A stretch of DNA of 64,000 bases from Oryzibacter oryziterrae (GTDB taxonomy: Bacteria; Pseudomonadota; Alphaproteobacteria; Rhizobiales; Pleomorphomonadaceae). Of the stretch, positions 63,154 to 64,000 are shown piece by piece (the first letter of the stretch is position 1; every line of letters begins with the position of its first letter). The DNA lies in assembly GCF_021864535.1 (NCBI RefSeq), contig NZ_JAKJIC010000007.1, forward strand, positions 1 through 64,000, given 5' to 3'. Position numbers and translations under genes: made by a program. Below the pieces are notes generated by a model. It had not been told where the DNA came from. It ran no database searches and saw only the letters and a program-made list of their open reading frames with translations.

Positions 63154-64000
63154 TCACTTCTTCTTGTTGTTCTCGAGGTTGGCCTTGAGGGCCAGAAGGG
63201 CGGCGAAGGGCGAGTCCATGTCCACCGGCTTCTCGCGCTTCTGCGGCCGTTCGGCCTGCGGTGCCGGGCGACGATCGTCGCGCCGTTCGAAGCCGCGACC
63301 ACCCTTGCCCTCGTGATGGCCGCCGCGCGGCTGATGCTCGCGCTTGCCGGCGGGCGCACCCTGCCCTTCGGCCGGCGCCTGCGGACGCTGACCGCCGGCG
63401 CGATGCTGCGGCTGGCGGCCATGGGCGCCTTCACGGTGATCGGCGTGACGCGGACGCTCGACCCGGCCGGGACGCCAGATCTCGACTTCCTTGTCCTCGT
63501 AGGTGACTTCGGGCGCCGCGGCAGCAACCTCGTCGGCGGCAACAGCTTCGGCAGGTGCTTCCGTGACTTCGGGGACCGCAACTTCTTCGGCGGGCGCGCT
63601 GGCCTCGACGGCCTCGACAGCCACATCCGCAGCCTCAGCCTCTTCGGCCGGCGCCGTCTCCACGGCGACAACGGCCTCGGCGGCAGGCTTGGCTTCAGCG
63701 ACCGGCTTCACCGGCACCTTCACCACGCGCTTTTCCACGCGATAGCCGAGACCCTTGAGGATCGAGGCAAAATCATCTCCCGAGCAGCCGAGCAGCGAGG
63801 TCATCGCCACGGTGACCGTGAAGGCACCGCCCTGGGCCAATGCCCCTTCGGGCGGCAGTGCGCCGTCGACCGACTTCCAGGCGATCAGCGGACGGATGAT
63901 GTCGGCGAGACGCTCGAGAATGTCGAGGCGCACGGCCCGCTCGCCGGCGACACGGAAGCCGACCAGGCGATAGAGCGTACGGTCGAAGGCCGGGTCGACC
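63154..64000 (-). CDS. C-terminal part of a helicase (start beyond the window)
   Basis: Open to the right edge; 282 residues are visible. The first visible residues (VDPAFDRTLYRLVGF...ERAVRLDILERLADIIRPLI) match the C-terminal region of the Suv3/DEAD-type helicase that precedes the S4 gene in Rhizobiales. A 70-residue Ala/Glu-rich acidic stretch (about 63480-63720) and then an Arg/His/Gly-rich basic tail (about 63230-63470) follow, likely disordered and RNA-binding. No stop interrupts the frame. Helicase motifs lie outside the window, so the name rests on context and the C-terminal fragment. Confidence 0.8.
   Translation of the reverse strand, partial: VDPAFDRTLYRLVGFRVAGERAVRLDILERLADIIRPLIAWKSVDGALPPEGALAQGGAFTVTVAMTSLLGCSGDDFASILKGLGYRVEKRVVKVPVKPVAEAKPAAEAVVAVETAPAEEAEAADVAVEAVEASAPAEEVAVPEVTEAPAEAVAADEVAAAAPEVTYEDKEVEIWRPGRVERPRHADHREGAHGRQPQHRAGGQRPQAPAEGQGAPAGKREHQPRGGHHEGKGGRGFERRDDRRPAPQAERPQKREKPVDMDSPFAALLALKANLENNKKK

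Overview
The window is a GC-rich chromosomal segment (one AT-rich islet excepted) from an alphaproteobacterium of the order Hyphomicrobiales (Rhizobiales). The evidence is the gene content and order: a lysC-ptsP-prfA-prmC-DUF4167-clpB block, a RirA-type Rrf2 regulator, an IalB-family protein, the comF-grxC-nitrilase-DUF1178 series facing ubiG, and the helicase/S4/FdxA/CarD series at the right edge. A Pleomorphomonas-like genus is my guess at low confidence. I see no rRNA, CRISPR array, insertion sequence or prophage. The segment is mostly housekeeping genes, and much of what is unusual sits in leaders and intergenic dyads.

Layout. 0.3-5 kb: rmuC, a coupled arfB/GFA pair, a PHP-domain protein, rpsU and a small downstream gene. 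5.7-8.4 kb: a large chemoreceptor and a tiny membrane protein. 8.4-20.1 kb: a minus-strand block with clpB, DUF2147, DUF4167, prmC, prfA, ptsP (EI-Ntr), lysC and an HSL-type esterase. 20.4-28.3 kb: ubiG, then the minus-strand set DUF1178, nitrilase, grxC, comF; a methyltransferase; two orphan Flp pilins; and the mutT-argJ-PPIase operon. 28.5-34.9 kb: secA, rirA with a candidate iron-responsive operator, a second chemoreceptor and a 2H phosphoesterase. 35-44.8 kb: typA, transporters, argG, an ArnT-like glycosyltransferase, a PAP2 phosphatase, DUF1232 and IalB. 44.9-53.7 kb: rlmN, small membrane or metal-related proteins, LysE and TMEM175, a low-MW phosphatase, thpR, argC, leuD, RidA and DUF1223. 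53.7-56.6 kb: the ribE-ribBA-ribH operon behind an FMN riboswitch, and tRNA-Arg(CCT). 56.8-64 kb: an SNase-like protein, an M48 lipoprotein, a pirin, an AT-rich islet with one orphan gene, carD, fdxA, an S4 protein and the end of a helicase.

How the genes fit together. Three arginine genes (argJ, argG, argC), lysC and leuD give amino-acid synthesis. prfA/prmC, arfB, rlmN, rpsU and typA concern translation termination, rescue and ribosome function. secA, the parvulin, clpB and the M48 lipoprotein concern protein export and quality control. RirA and the 7Fe ferredoxin tie into iron.

Most worth a second look: terminator-like hairpins placed directly in front of the ribosome-binding sites of typA and argG; a promoter/terminator pair upstream of carD; a 34-codon upstream ORF coupled to ribE behind the FMN riboswitch; a 14-bp hairpin that buries the start of the DUF1868 gene; a perfect 20-nt palindrome between divergent genes; and the low-GC orphan gene. 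No clearly new multi-gene system is visible.
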